Below are positions 1 to 13,500 of a stretch of DNA of 64,000 bases, piece by piece. The number at the start of each line of letters is the position of its first letter. The stretch's first letter is position 1. The notes under the pieces were generated by a model, which was given only the letters and a program-made list of their open reading frames with translations, had not been told where the DNA came from and did not search any database. This DNA is from Isoetes taiwanensis (taxonomy: Eukaryota > Streptophyta > Lycopodiopsida > Isoetales > Isoetaceae): contig JAJEKV010000054.1 of assembly GCA_021234155.1 (NCBI GenBank), positions 6,780,655-6,844,654 of the forward strand, in the 5' to 3' direction. The position numbers and the translations under genes were made by a program.

Positions 1-1610
1 TTGATTACATGACTATGATTGTGAATAGGGGAAGATACTTCTCCTACACAGCTGCCTTAGCCATGTTTTTGTTTCATAAGGCCCAAACGCAATCAGAGGA
101 ACTCTCAGTCTAGCCACTGGCTATAGAACCCCTTAGCTCTGCAGGAGAAGATCGACTACTCCTCGCATACGAAGGCTCCGATAAAGAAGAGGAAGGAAGT
201 ACAGAGGACGAAGACATCGAGGACATCATCCAGATGGACCTGCGAAGAATAATGCCAAGCGGAACAAGAAATCCACAAGTTTGATGCAGACTTACAGATA
301 ACTCGAGCAGCTCCACCACTCGGGCTAGGGATCACAAGTCTAACTCCCATCATCATGGGAGGTGAAAAAAACCTTGTTCTCCACGACATCAAGAATCTAA
401 AATGTAAAGACCGGGGATACAGAGTGGACGAGCTCCTCCATCTTCTACAGCAGCAAGCAGACCTCGATGACTTCATCGATTGTGAGACACAGGATTTTCC
501 AATTGATCCGCGAAGCAGTGTTATACACAGGCCAGCTTACCTCAGACCTTCAGGCCTACAGTAGCATCAGGCACATGATGACCTAACAAGAGCTACCATC
601 GGAAGAAGAGTTCATAGCAATCTAGGAACGAATGGGCATGGGGAAAGATAACAAGTGTGCTTCAGCCGAGTTCCTCATCCACCACACTTAATCCCAGTTA
701 TAGGGCAGGAGGCGTCAACTTGACTAATTTCAGAACTCAACTTGCGGACCATACGGACCTGATCATAGTTCCGATAGATGAATACGCAAGCATACACAAG
801 TCAAATAGGATGGCAGAAGCAGAGGCCAACAAGGGGGACAAGATAGAGCTCTCAGATACTACCTCCCACTCCTCACCGACGGAAGAATAGCAGTCATCCA
901 CTGGAAGTTCAGTCTGCGTAGGGAAGAAGCCGTATTCATGCTAGTCACACTCTCGGGCTTTCGTAGGCATGTAAGACTTCAACAGAGTGTGGATCATGTC
1001 ATACTAGTCAAGAGATCAATAGCACTAAGTATCTTAGACTTTGCCATCTTGCATCATCGGGACTGGGGAGATGCAATCCAGGAGTAGTCCCTCTGACTAT
1101 GCATCCGACAGGCTACGGTCACAACCCCAATACTTTTATCCGAAAGTATGCACAGGAGGAACGATGGAGTGGACTACCCAACGACTATGTTCTTATGCCA
1201 ATCCAATCCATTTGTCATGAATTCCATCTGCATTGTCTTATGGAGACCCAAGCCGTCAGTCAATCCCCACGAGTCCGAGCCTTGGGTAGGATTTCCTTTC
1301 GTTGTTGATACTACTGATATTTTGTGTTTTGATGTTATGTCATGGTGAGCCACCCTTAAAGGTGGATATATATTTTATGTGATGATATGTGCTTATATTT
1401 TATGCACTTCCACAACTAGGTAGATCCCGAGGGAGATGGGATGAATGACACGTCTATTCTTCCCTGGCAGGTTCTTGCCACCATCAAGAGCCTGATGATA
1501 AGTAGACGAACTCGTGTTAGCAGTTCTGCGCTGACATGAGGGATGAACTCCGGCTCTGTACGTGTGGGCCACCATATGTAAGCAGGGGACATCACATTGA
1601 AGGAACATTT
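1..1610. other. Decayed coding-like sequence, unidentified
   Basis: Several short open stretches on the + strand, around 62-250, 355-560, 657-890 and 890-1085, continue one another only if frame changes and stops are bridged. They read like a mutated coding sequence and not like random DNA: the 657-890 piece is rich in charged residues, and the 890-1085 piece stays open with mixed hydrophobic and basic residues. I recognise no domain. The remainder to 1610 has no coding signal I can support. A decayed retroelement gag region is possible but not shown. Confidence 0.25.
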
Positions 1611-3603
1611 ATTTCTAGATTTTGGTTAGGCTGTAGAACTAGGTTGCAATGCATGATCATAGAGTAATATCACCTGTTGATCAAGTTCAAAACCTAGAGA
1701 GATTATTTACCTCAAGACATAGAACTACTTCAACACAATATAAAGTTTAGCAAGGTAACACACAACAATCTGTAATCCCCTAACTATTTGTAAAGTATAT
1801 TCATTTGAAAAGTTGATTTCCAAAGCATTTGCTTATAGAAGTTTAAAAGTATCATCTACAAATAAGGAAAATAAGCTGCATGTTCCAAAAACATAGATCT
1901 TTCTTAATGATTCAAAACATGGGATCAGAAAATATGGAATAGTACACCTTCACAGATAATAACGTTCTCGAGAATCTAGATCCCTCCCCCCCCCCACACC
2001 CAAATCTTCTTTGGGGAAATGGTAGATATGCTAGATTATATGTAAACATTACATGATAAATAAAATTGGCAGAGAGATCTCTAACCAAAATAGTAGTGGC
2101 CAAAGGCTGACTACAAATCACCTCCATAAAAGGGCATAAGAGTTTAAGTCACCAAAACAATTAAAATGTATTAGAGCTTAAATCTTAACATAAAATCACA
2201 GGTGCTTTGTTGTTAATACAAAATTCAGAGGAAAAAAAATCTGTTGCACCTAGACCCAATCAGTAGTCCACCACTCGATCAAGGGTATTACCTCCTTTAT
2301 ATGCTCAAACATGACCCGATTAAGCCCGATCATGCCATACGCATTGGAGTCAAGCAGGTGCAGGATCCATGAATCCCAGAGACCATAGTGACACACTTGT
2401 ATTCACTCACTTAACCGCAGCCTTTTGTCGACAATGTGCTCATTTTATCTAGTAGTTGTGGGAGGATAAGGCTGATTAGTCTATGTTGGTTAGTCAATTT
2501 TCTTAGTCAATGTGCATGTCCTTCAATCCCGTCTTTCTTATAGGCTTAATTTATCTATAGATTGATAAAGCTATAGCTATAGGTCTATAGCTAGTGGTGG
2601 GGATAAGGTTGATTAGTCTATATGTTGGAGCTTAGTCAATTTTCTTAGTCAATTTGCATGCCCTTCAGTACGTCAAGACACCTAAGTCAGATCTAGGCCC
2701 TTACGAGGCATAAAAGATTCTTATCCCGAGCCTTTTTAGCTCACGTCATTTGTGCGCACTTTAACCTCCAAAATTTCTTTTCCCATTTTGAGATTGAAGG
2801 CATTTCCTTGTTATGACCTCAAGTTTGTTTGCTTGTTCCAGTCTTGAAGCGCAAACATATTAAAATGTAGGTGACGTGAGGAACACATATATCTCCCTTT
2901 CAATAAAGACTTGACAAATACTATTTCTCTATCTATCCTATCTATCTAACTTTCAAAAGATAGGGCACATATGCCCCTTTTTAGTAAAAGGTTATTTCGA
3001 CATTGCAAGATCTGGTCAGTACACACAACACTCCTGTTTTTATTCCATTAACATTTGGAATATAGTCCCATATTGCGGGAAAATGCATTTGACGATCCAG
3101 ATTATACCTCAACCCACGATCTGGGCCGTCCAGAAGTTTGCGTATCAGTCCTTCAAAGAGAATGAGCTCACACTTAGTTCTTCCCTGCCGGATCTGCCGT
3201 CGATTTTCAGTTCAAATGGATTTAAATGCTGGGACCCAGTTCCTCGTTTACCATTTGCATGCGTTTCTGGACTTGAGACTATATCTGATGGCGTTTTTAA
3301 GACACGACTTTCTGTTTCCTTCTCCAAAACTTGGACATAGTTTTGCCGCCCTTGGTGGATCGCAGACCGGAGACTTTATCGTGTCTGTCAAAGTCGCAAT
3401 TCTTGGGCTTCTAGATGTTTTCAATTCGACACAATTGGATCATATCCTTGCTGTAATTATTCTGATTACTTTGCATGGCTGAAATAGGTTTAAAACTGAT
3501 CCGAGATGGTAATTTAAGAAGAACATCCTTCCTTTAGCCTTCTCAATTAAAGGAAACTATCTTTGTCTGGGCTGAATGTAAGCAAGAGCAGAGCTCTGAG
3601 GCA
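1611..3603. other. Upstream region of the ABCG transporter gene
   Basis: AT-rich non-coding sequence. It contains a homopolymer run of C near 1987 and a diverged tandem duplication at 2455-2680. No promoter element can be assigned with confidence. Short open stretches at 3083-3480 show no domain and probably lie in the 5' flank or leader of the gene that starts at 3604. Confidence 0.4.
2455..2680. repeat. Diverged tandem duplication
   Basis: Two copies of about 80-100 bases, one near 2461-2535 and one near 2590-2670, share the phrases AAGG(C/T)TGATTAGTCTAT and TTAGTCAATTTTCTTAGTCAAT followed by a GCATGYCCTTCA motif. They are separated by a short AT-rich spacer. This is seen directly; no function is proposed. 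Confidence 0.6.
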
Positions 3604-6600
3604 ATGGCCCAAGCAGTAGATTATCGGGCTTTGTCATTGAACAGGAACAGCAGTCGCAGGCAAAGTTTAACAGGTTCAGAAGGCCTTTTTGGCAAATCAT
3701 TGCGTTTTTCTAGAGGTCCTGCACAAGACGATGAAGAGGCACTTATGTGGGCAGCTCTTGAAAAGCTGCCCACATATGATCGCCTAAGAACTGGCATTCT
3801 CAAGAATTACTCTGTTGGGGGACACATAACAAATCAGGAGGTTGATATCACGGAAATTGGATTCAAGGAAAGGCAGGAACTTATAGATAGATTACTCAAG
3901 GTTGCAGATGAAGACAACGAGAAAATACTTCAAAGGCTTCGTCTTCGGATCGACAGGTATATGTCAATTCTGCAGCTCCATATGCAGAATCAACCAATCA
4001 GACAAGGGATGTGAATCTAGTTATCCGATGTATTTGCTGATTTGAGATTATTGCTGTTTGTTTCTTATGTAGGGTGGGTATTGACATGCCAACAGTGGAA
4101 GTTAGATATGAAAACCTGAATATACAGGCAAAATGTTATGTGGGTGAAAGAGCTCTTCCAACTTTGATAAACACTGCCAGGAACATGTTTGAGGTGACTT
4201 GGAGATTTTAATTTTCAATTTTCAATTTTCAATTTTCAACTGCATAACAAACAGTAACACAAATCAATAAAAAAAATACATGCGCTGATTGATCAGCGAT
4301 AAGACTTGCCTGGGACACTTACACTCCGACTACCTGCTTGCATCGCTTCAAAACAGGAAATCATTTCTTTAACACAAAATGAAAGTTTTTTCCCACTAGC
4401 TGACATTCTGCAAGTTCCTTTGAGGGATTCCTATGCCATCACGAGAGGGCATCACCAGTAATAAGGAAACAAATACTTTTCTGTCCTCTACTCCTCCTTT
4501 AGGAGCACCTCAGCTTAAGATATTACCTTTCTGCATATTGTCCTTACAACGGTGAAGGGACAAAGCCATGTTCTTGTCCAGTTCAACATCATTTCTAACA
4601 AATATTTACAGAGCATTTTGCGGCTTGTGGGGGTTTCTGGCGCCAAGAAGGTGACAATAAATATATTGAAAGGTGTCAGTGGCATAATCAAGCCAGGAAG
4701 GTAAATCTTACTCAGAGGCTAATTTGTATACCTACACATGATCTTGAACCAACTACATGTCATGGTGCTGATGTTTCTCAGGATGACTTTGCTACTTGGT
4801 CCACCAGGTTCTGGCAAGACCACTTTACTTTTGGCTCTTGCTAATAAACTTGATAAAGATCTTCAGGTAATTATGGGCTAGGGATCTATATAATGAGTTT
4901 GCTTACTATTTCTTATTAGATTGCAGGAAAAGTGACCTACAACGGGCATGGATTAGACGAATTTGTGCCACAAAAAACATCTGCTTACATTAGCCAGCAC
5001 GATTTGCACATTGGTGAGATGACGGTGCGAGAAACACTTGAGTTCTCTGCTCGCTGTCAAGGAGTTGGGAGTAGACAAGGTAAGCGTCGATTGATAACAC
5101 GTATACTGTTACTTTTTGCATCACAGCAGCATTTGTGGTTCTTGTAGATTTGATTTCTGAAGTTATAAAGAGAGAGAGGGATGCTGGAATAACCCCTGAA
5201 CCAGAACTTGACATTTTTATGAAGGTGTGTTTTCTTTTCTTGCAACTCGGCAGCTAGGTTTGTTTCTTTATTCCTTTCTTTTTCAACTACATTGGCAGGC
5301 CTCTGCCTTGGAAGAAGTCCAGAGCAAAGTAATGACAGCTTACACCTTGAAGGCACGTGCTCTTTACTCAAGTTGATCATAATTGTGTGATTGTGAAAGA
5401 TTCATTGAGAATGTTGTGTGTTCTTCCAGATACTTGACCTTGACATATGTGCGGACACAATGGTTGGCGATAGCATGCGGAGAGGAATTTCTGGTGGCCA
5501 GAAAAAACGTGTTACTACTGGTAAGTAAGGAAATTGTTGCTTACAGATTTATATCTTCAAAACTCTTGCAAATTTTTATTGTGTGTGTGCAGGGGAAATG
5601 GTGGTAGGGCCAACAAAGACCTTATTTATGGATAATATTTCAACTGGTCTAGATAGCTCCACAACCTATCAGATTATTAAAAGCTTCCAGCATTTTGTAC
5701 ATGTAATGGAATCAACAGCAATGATATCATTGCTTCAGCCTGCTCCAGAGACATACAATCTTTTTGACGACATAGTTCTGCTATCTGAGGGCCAAGTTGT
5801 TTATCACGGGCCGCGGGAATATATATTGGATTTTTTTGAGACCTGTGGTTTCAAATGCCCAGATAGGAAAGGTCACGCTGACTTCCTACAAGAAGTAACT
5901 GTTCTTCCCTTGACCTTTCATTTTTCTCAATGTATCAGCGCATCTTATATGGTGATTATATAGGTCACGTCTCGCAAGGACCAGGAACAGTACTGGTTAG
6001 ATAAAAGGCGGCCATATCAATATGTTTCAGTGGAAAATTTTGCAACAAGGTTTAAGGATTATCATGTTGGGAAAAAATTACTTGAAGAACTCTCATCCTC
6101 ATTTGACAAAGAAACTAGCCATAAAGCAGCCCTTGTGTATGAAAGATATGCTGCGCGTAAGAAGGATCTGTTTAAAATATTATTTGATAGAGAAGTACTC
6201 TTATTCAAACGGAATTCTTTTATTTACATTTTCAGGCTCCTTCAGGTTAGTTGCTGGTTGTCAATAGTCTTCTACAGCATAATCCTATACATTGATGTAT
6301 GTGTGATGCAGGTTGTGTTTGTCGCCTTTGTTTCAATGACCGTATTTCTGCGTACAAGATTGCACCAAAGATCCGTGAATGACGCAAATCTTTACTTGGG
6401 CAGTTTGTTTTTTGGCCTCATCACAGCCATGTTCAATGGGTTTGCTGAACTTGCCTTGACCCTTAACCGCCTTCCGGTGTTCTATAAACAACGGGACCTC
6501 CTTTTCTATCCAGCATGGGCATATAGCTTACCTACTTATGTCCTTAGCATCCCTATTGCTCTTGCTGAATCTTCTGTTTGGGTGTTAATGACATATTTTG

Positions 6601-9600
6601 TGACTGGTTTTACACCAGAAGCTGGCAGGTATTTTTCTGTCATTATTTGTGTTTCTTCAAACCTCCTTGTATTTCCTTTATGAATTCGATGGTATTTCAG
6701 ATTTTTTCGGCAGATTCTTGTGCTTTTCCTTGTCCATCAGATGGCTACATCAGCTTTCCGCCTTCTTGCTGGAGTGTTTCGGACAATGGTATTGGCTAAT
6801 GCAGGGGGGTCCTTTATTGTTCTTGTATTCTTGATTCTTGGAGGCTTTATTATTCCTAAGGGTATGAGATTAAATAACAATGACAATGATAATTTCATAT
6901 TCAAATGTTAAATGCTAAGCATGTATTGGACATAAGGCAGCTCCATAATACATACCTTATGGCTGCAGATTCGATTCCTAAGTGGTGGATATGGGGTTTC
7001 TGGATTTCCCCACTGCAATATGCTGAAAATGCTATCAGTATAAATGAGCTTCTTTCATCTCGATGGAATAAGGTATACACCCCTTGTATAATGCAAGTGT
7101 GACGAGAATCTTTTAGGTTTATGAATTTTAGAAAATTTTTGGGTCCTTTGCATGAATAGGGAAGTGCAAACATTGGCATTCAAGCATTGGAGGCGCATGG
7201 ACTCTTCACTAGGGGTTACTGGTACTGGATTGATATTTCGGCTCTGATTGGCTTTATTGTACTCTTTAATATCTTATTCACTTTGGCCATAACATATCTG
7301 AACCGTAAGAATTTCCTTACCAGTAATTAATTACCAATTGCCCCGTGCGACATTATGGAATTCTAAAGGTACTGTCTTAAACAGCACTTGGTAAATCTCA
7401 AGCCATTGTTTCGGAGGAGACACTTGCTGAAATCAGTTCAAGTGCCCAAGGCACTACCTATGATACCCAGAAGCTGTCGAAGCGGAAGAGTAAAAGAGGT
7501 CTGTCATTGCCATGGATAACTGATCACTATGGATATCTCTCAATCTAATATGCAGTGCTGGATTCATGCAGGCCCAATTGACAGGGACTTATATCCCTCT
7601 CCTCAAGACCTCTTATCTAATCCTAGCATATCTGGAACGACAGCCGATATCAATGAAATTCGTCAGGGAAAGGGGATGATATTGCATTTTGAACCTCTGT
7701 CAGTCTGCTTTGAGAACATAAACTACTATGTCGACATGCCTGTTGTAAGTTCAATAACTCATTTGTCCTATTGAGCCATTGGAAGGTCACCTCAATGGCC
7801 ATAATTTATTACTCGTAGGAAATGAGGGCAGAAGGTGAAAAGGAGACAAGGCTACAGCTACTGCAAGACATAACTGGATACTTTCGGCCTGGCGTTCTTA
7901 CCTCATTGATGGGGGTGAGTGGTGCTGGTAAGACTACACTGATGGATGTTTTGGCAGGAAGAAAAACGAGTGGCTATGTTGAAGGAACTATACATATATC
8001 TGGGTTCCCAAAGCAACAAGAGACATTCACTAGAGTGTCTGGTTACTGTGAACAAAATGATATACATTCTCCACAACTTACAGTATACGAGTCTCTGGTT
8101 TTCTCGGGTTGGACCCGACTTTCAGCAAGCATTGATAAGGAGACAAAAATGGTAGAAACACTAGCTTGATTGATAAATGCAGATAAGTCCTGATAATTTG
8201 CATGCTCATTCTGCTGCAGCATTTTGTTGATGAAGTTATGAATTTGGTCGAGCTGGGAAATCTAAGAGATGCAATTGTTGGCCTGCCTGGCGTGACTGGC
8301 CTATCAACCGAGCAACGAAAAAGATTAACTATAGCCATAGAGCTGGTTGCAAATCCTTCAATTATCTTTATGGATGAACCTACATCTGGTCTGGATGCAA
8401 GAGCAGCGGCAATTGTGATGCGGGCAATTCGTAATACTGTTGATACTGGACGGACAGTTGTGTGCACCATTCATCAACCAAGTATTGACATTTTTGAAGC
8501 TTTTGATGAGGTAAGTCACACTGATGTTTTTTATTTCTTCATGCTAATTGAGATAACTATATTGACTTTATCTTTTGCAGTTGCTTTTGCTTAAAAGAGG
8601 AGGGCAAATTATATATACTGGTCCTCTTGGCCGTCAATCTCATCAACTTGTTGAGTACTTTGAGGTGCATAAAGTTCCAAAATTTCATATGTTGAAACAC
8701 ACACTTGAATAGCGACATGTCTCAATGAACTGTTTATTGCACAGGCAATACCTGGAATTCCTAAAATTACAGAAGGATACAACCCTGCCACTTGGATGCT
8801 GGAAATCACTTCAAGTTCAATGGAACAACAGATAGGCATGGACTTTGCTGAGATTTATCAGCAGTCTGCTTTATTTCAGTAAACATTCTGGTTCCCATTC
8901 AGCTTGATATGTATTAAATATATGTCGTTTTCTTTGGCGTTATTCATTTTGTAGAGGATAGATATCAAAATCTAAGTCAAACAATGCTGCATTTTTGGAT
9001 AGCAATCCGATAATCTACTTGTAGGAATGGAACTTCACCTGACAGTGCAATTCGAATGCAGGCGCAACAAAGATCTGGTCAAGGAATTGAGTGTTCCTGC
9101 ACCAGATGCAAAAGCTCTTTATTTTCCAACAGAATACTCCTTGGGTACCTGGGAACAGCTAAAATGCTGCCTATGGAAGCATTCTTGGACTTACTGGCGC
9201 AGCCCAGAGTACACTTTTGTCAAGCTTGTATTTTCCTTAGCGGCCGCACTTATTTTTGGTACAATTTTTTGGAGAGTTGGCCAGAAATGGTACTGCATAC
9301 TTCAAACTTCTTGATTGCAGCACATGAATTTAATTAGAATCAAAGTTGCTTATCTTACACTTCATTGAACAGGAATGAGCAGAAGAATATCTACACTGTA
9401 TTCGGGGCTCTATATTCTGCTGTGATCTTTCTTGGAATAGCGAACTGTTCATCAGTTCAGCCTGTGGTAGACACTGAGCGTACAGTTTTTTATCGAGAGC
9501 GAGCTGCTGGAATGTACTCTGCCTTACCTTATGCCGTATCACAGGCAAGTGCATTCTATTATTGGTTCTTTCTTTAATTTCTTCTAGTTAACTAACTTTT

Positions 9601-10212
9601 TACATTGTCTTGTAGGTTATGATTGAAATACCATATGTTTTTGCCCAAACAATCATATATGGATGCATTACGTATGCAATGATAAATTTTGAGTGGACTT
9701 TGGCAAAATTCTGTTGGTACATCTTCTTTCTGTTCTTCACCCTTCTCTACTTCACATATTATGGTATGCTAGCAGTAGCCATTACACCAAGTTTTGAAGT
9801 TGCTGCAATTGTTGCATCGGCATTCTACTCTCTATTCAACCTCTTTTCTGGTTTTATGATTTCCAAACCAGTAAGTGAGCTTTGTAAGTTAACTAGCGAA
9901 TGTGAAAATGAAAATGCTAATTTATTTCTTTTCCAATTACAGCAAATTCCTAAATGGTGGATATGGTACTACTATATTTGTCCAGTGGCATGGACAATAT
10001 ATGGTTTGATTGGCTCTCAATATGGTGATATAAATAAGCCTATGGTTCAGAATGATGGTTCAACAATTCTTGTGAAGACCTTTGTTGAGGATACCTTTGG
10101 ATTCCACCATGATTTTCTAGGGGTGGTTGCTGTTGTGGTCATTGGTTTTGCAACTTTCTTTGCCTTTATGTTTGCAGTGTGCCTTAAATACCTCAACTTT
10201 CAGCAAAGGTGA
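3604..10212 (+). CDS. Full-size PDR-type ABCG transporter (24 exons, intact)
   Basis: ATP-driven exporter of the plant pleiotropic drug resistance family, usually in the plasma membrane, moving hormones, terpenoids, cutin or lignin precursors or xenobiotics; the substrate cannot be read here. My model joins 3604-3956, 4073-4193, 4612-4700, 4782-4866, 4920-5079, 5148-5224, 5299-5352, 5430-5520, 5593-5894, 5964-6245, 6312-6628, 6701-6861, 6969-7072, 7160-7304, 7385-7498, 7572-7744, 7819-8151, 8220-8510, 8581-8664, 8745-8878, 9062-9289, 9373-9544, 9616-9870 and 9943-10212, giving about 1464 residues, normal for the family. Order is NBD1-TMD1-NBD2-TMD2: Walker [10 protein letters not shown] (about 194-202), signature ISGGQKKR (about 333), second Walker [10 protein letters not shown] (about 908), signature LSTEQRKR (about 1015), Walker [10 protein letters not shown] (about 1038). 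NBD1 reads MDNISTGLD where the family has MDEISTGLD. Two introns use GC donors. The ATG at 3604 starts the conserved N-terminus. I cannot name the ortholog. Confidence 0.95.
5353..5429 (+). other. GC-AG intron (intron 7 of the transporter)
   Basis: The exon ends ACCTTGAAG and the next bases are GCACGT; no GT placement keeps the frame. The acceptor is TTCTTCCAG and the next exon opens ATACTTGACCTTGAC. The reading frame is kept across the junction. Confidence 0.7.
9545..9615 (+). other. GC-AG intron (intron 22 of the transporter)
   Basis: The exon ends GTATCACAG and the donor is GCAAGT, the classic consensus of minor GC-AG introns handled by the U2 spliceosome. The acceptor is CTTGTAG and the frame continues into GTTATGATTGAAATACC. 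Confidence 0.8.
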
Positions 10213-10317
10213 CCATAACATGAAACAAAATGGAATGTACATTATCAAGCACGTATACATGAAGCCAGAAAGATGCGGCAAAGAACAATCTTAGTGCGAC
10301 TTTGGATGTAAATGCTT

Positions 10318-10430
10318 AACAAAGATTCTAACCCAAAGATAATAGATACGTTGTGTATAGTATATGACAACATTAAGATTCTAACCCCAAAGATAATAGA
10401 TACGTTGTGTATAGTATATGACAACATTTG
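10318..10430 (+). repeat. 55-57 bp tandem duplication in the transporter 3' region
   Basis: Two adjacent, nearly identical copies contain AAGATTCTAACCC(C)AAAGATAATAG and GTATAGTATATGACAAC. They lie about 100 bases after the stop codon, probably in the 3' UTR. The near identity points to a recent event. Confidence 0.8.
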
Positions 10431-10519
10431 TATGGTTGAATATGGATGGAGGAGATCTTTTCTATATGAGCATAGTATGGAATATTTGGAGTATTTAAGA
10501 GTTCCCAACTATCCTTAAG

Positions 10520-13500
10520 GGCGTTGGCAAGGGATGGAAAGTTTTTTGGAAAATCTTATGGTCTTCGGATTGGCTTCCCTTTCCCTATGGTATGCAACAT
10601 TCGGTTGCAGATTTGGCTTTTGCGGATTTCTAATTTGGTTTATGTGGTGGTTTCTTTTTTAAGTTCAAATGTGGAGGACTAATCTGCTAATTCATTCTTT
10701 CTCCCTTCCCCAGGGAAAGCTTTTTATTTAGCATAAAAGAAAATTACATAATGAACAAGGTGATGCGCACGAGGGGTTGCCCTCTGGTGGCCCGAGAATG
10801 TGTTTTCATGGTTTCTGTAGAGAGTGGGTTTGTTTAGGTTTCATCGCTCCATGGGTTGTTTTTTTGTATTGTAGAACTTAGTAGAAATGAGCCTTGTGCA
10901 CCCCATCTATCAAGATGTATACGAGGTGAAAATATTGATTTGATATATCTTGCTTGGTTTTTTTATTGCCAGATTCTGCTTGCATGTGGTATCTCCTAGT
11001 GGTTAATTATTTGGTGAACTCCCTAGGCCAGATATGTGATATTCAGCTTATTAGGTTGGATATGGAGTGTATATATCTATTCATATGTTGATTGGGGTAT
11101 TGGTTTAGGTTGGCAACTTAAACATCTTACTATAAGCCCTTTAGTGCCACGTAACAATGGCACTTTTGTGTAGTATAGTATGTGTAGTGCATGTGTGGTG
11201 GTGAATTATTGGAGGTGCTTATACTAGTGGGGATAGTTCTCCTAGCGATAAGCGAAAGTGAGTATTCATTTGACGTGGCCGAACTCTTCTGTTATTCGAA
11301 CCGTTTTGTTCCCCATAGCTTTAAGTTGTCGGACATGCATTAAGGTCTATGGCATTGCAATTTCAGTGCCCAATAGCATGAACACGTGTAGCTCTAACAA
11401 TTATAAAATTTGAAGTGGTATGCAATCAAACACATCTAGCACCACCAAAGCTGCACTAGTGAGAAAAAAAGTAGTACTCAAGAGGACTCATTGCAAGGAT
11501 ATATTAGTATGTTCATGTTGTTACTAGCTCAAAAGATGTATTCCAGCTAGACAAAGGGGCTATGGTAGTCATAGTCAATCCATAGTTTTTGGATTCCCTT
11601 TCTAATTAATCTCTTTCAATATTTGCTTTCTAATTAACCTTTTCCAATAATGCACACTTGAAATGGATGCCAGATTCTTTGTTGTTGCTCAGGCTGTATT
11701 GAGAAAGCTAACAAATACACATACTATACTAGCATCTACCTGCTGTTATGTTCGTTTAGCTACACCCGCCTTATGAGGGAAGAAGCATAACAACCGAATC
11801 GATCTTTAAATAGCTTCGGCCAAAAAAAGAAAAAAAAAAGGGGCTTACCAAATTAAAATCCTGAAGTATTTCCTATATGGCAGTGAATTTTCACAACCAT
11901 AATCTGCCCTTTCATTTCTGGAATTAGTAGTTGCGGCCACAAGGTAAAAAAGAAGTCTGATTTTCTTCGCAAACCTTTGACATATTCAATTCGATGACAA
12001 TCTCTGTCATTGACGGCATAGACCAAGGCCGTTATATGCTTGTTGGCAATGGATCCGTTCCCGAGGCAGGCCTGGACGTGTTTTCCAACCGCACTTGTTT
12101 GGCAACCGTAAGACCAAGACTAAGGAAGAATGACTAAATATTAACTTCCAAATGGTCGGAACCAGCATCGAGTCACCTTGAAGCCTTGAAAGGTAGCAGC
12201 TTGCTGCAGAGTGGAAGCAGATTCTACCATAGGGGTTGTGAGAATCGAGCGAAATCAGATTTCCACAATAGTCTCTGCGGGAGGAAATGGCAGAGCAGTG
12301 AAGGGAAGAAGGAATTGGCAGGTGTTGGCGGAAAGGGGTGCCCCCGGAAAAAGGCATCCATAGTTCTAAAAGCACATATAATTTCAATTTTACTCTTATT
12401 GGTCTAAACCGAAATCAATTGATCACATTTTTCAGTTCCGTGAAATAAGACAATTCAACGACCACTTTCATTTCTTGTGGGGATTATATCATGTGCATAA
12501 CAATGCTGAAGATCATATTGATTTCTTGCTTTGGAGGTCAAAAAGCCTCTCCACAATGTGCTATTCATATATGCACGCTAGTAGTCATTGAATTAAATAG
12601 GTGTTTCATTAATTCTCCATAATTGAATTAAATGGTACTCATAAATGCCACGGAAAATTATCGTTATGGCATTGCAGAATTAACCGCATATTTTTCCTTT
12701 GGGATTTTTTAATTGGGGTTTGATATAATCTATCGATATGCTTATTGGGTTAATTTTCTTTGATTCCTATTTCGATGCATTTCGTTTTGGATTAGATTCC
12801 TTTGATTCCAATTCTATGCAATTCCTTCGACTCCAATTCTGATGCGACATTTTAATGTTTCAATGTAAAGTGAATCAAATGTTACGACATGATGGAAGAT
12901 CTTGTTGTAGACTGCCTTTGCGCTCTTCTTTCCATGAGCCAGATACTTGCAAATCCCAAATCTGCAACAAGCCCATTGTCAAAAGCTTGTAAGCCAAGGG
13001 AAAATTAGAACAAAGTCGAAAAAGGTTACGATTGATCCTAGAGGAAATTTTGGAATAGGTTTTTGTATCTTGGAGAGTGCTGGACAATACAATATTTGGA
13101 TATGTAACCAAAAAAAATATTGTAGATGCGGGCTGGATGTTGTAAGCTTCTTTTTAGCTATTTTAATTAGACGGAATGTGATCAACAATATCTCGGCCAT
13201 TAAACGAAATGTGATCTTGGATTCAATATAGATATAATTTAGGAAGATACAAATTTTGCATTGCATTGTTAAGGATCATAGTTGAAATTTGTCTAAGAGT
13301 GTAAAAACTTGTGATTTATTAACAAATTTTGCTGGCCAACATAGCATTTAGTTGATCATCACGAGTATACACGATTTTTAGTATGTCGTTTTATCTATCT
13401 CTATGTTTCATATCTCATACCATTCAATATCATATATAGAATCTTTGAATATCACATCTATCTTAGTAATACAACATTGAGAAATTGAATTTTGTTGGTT

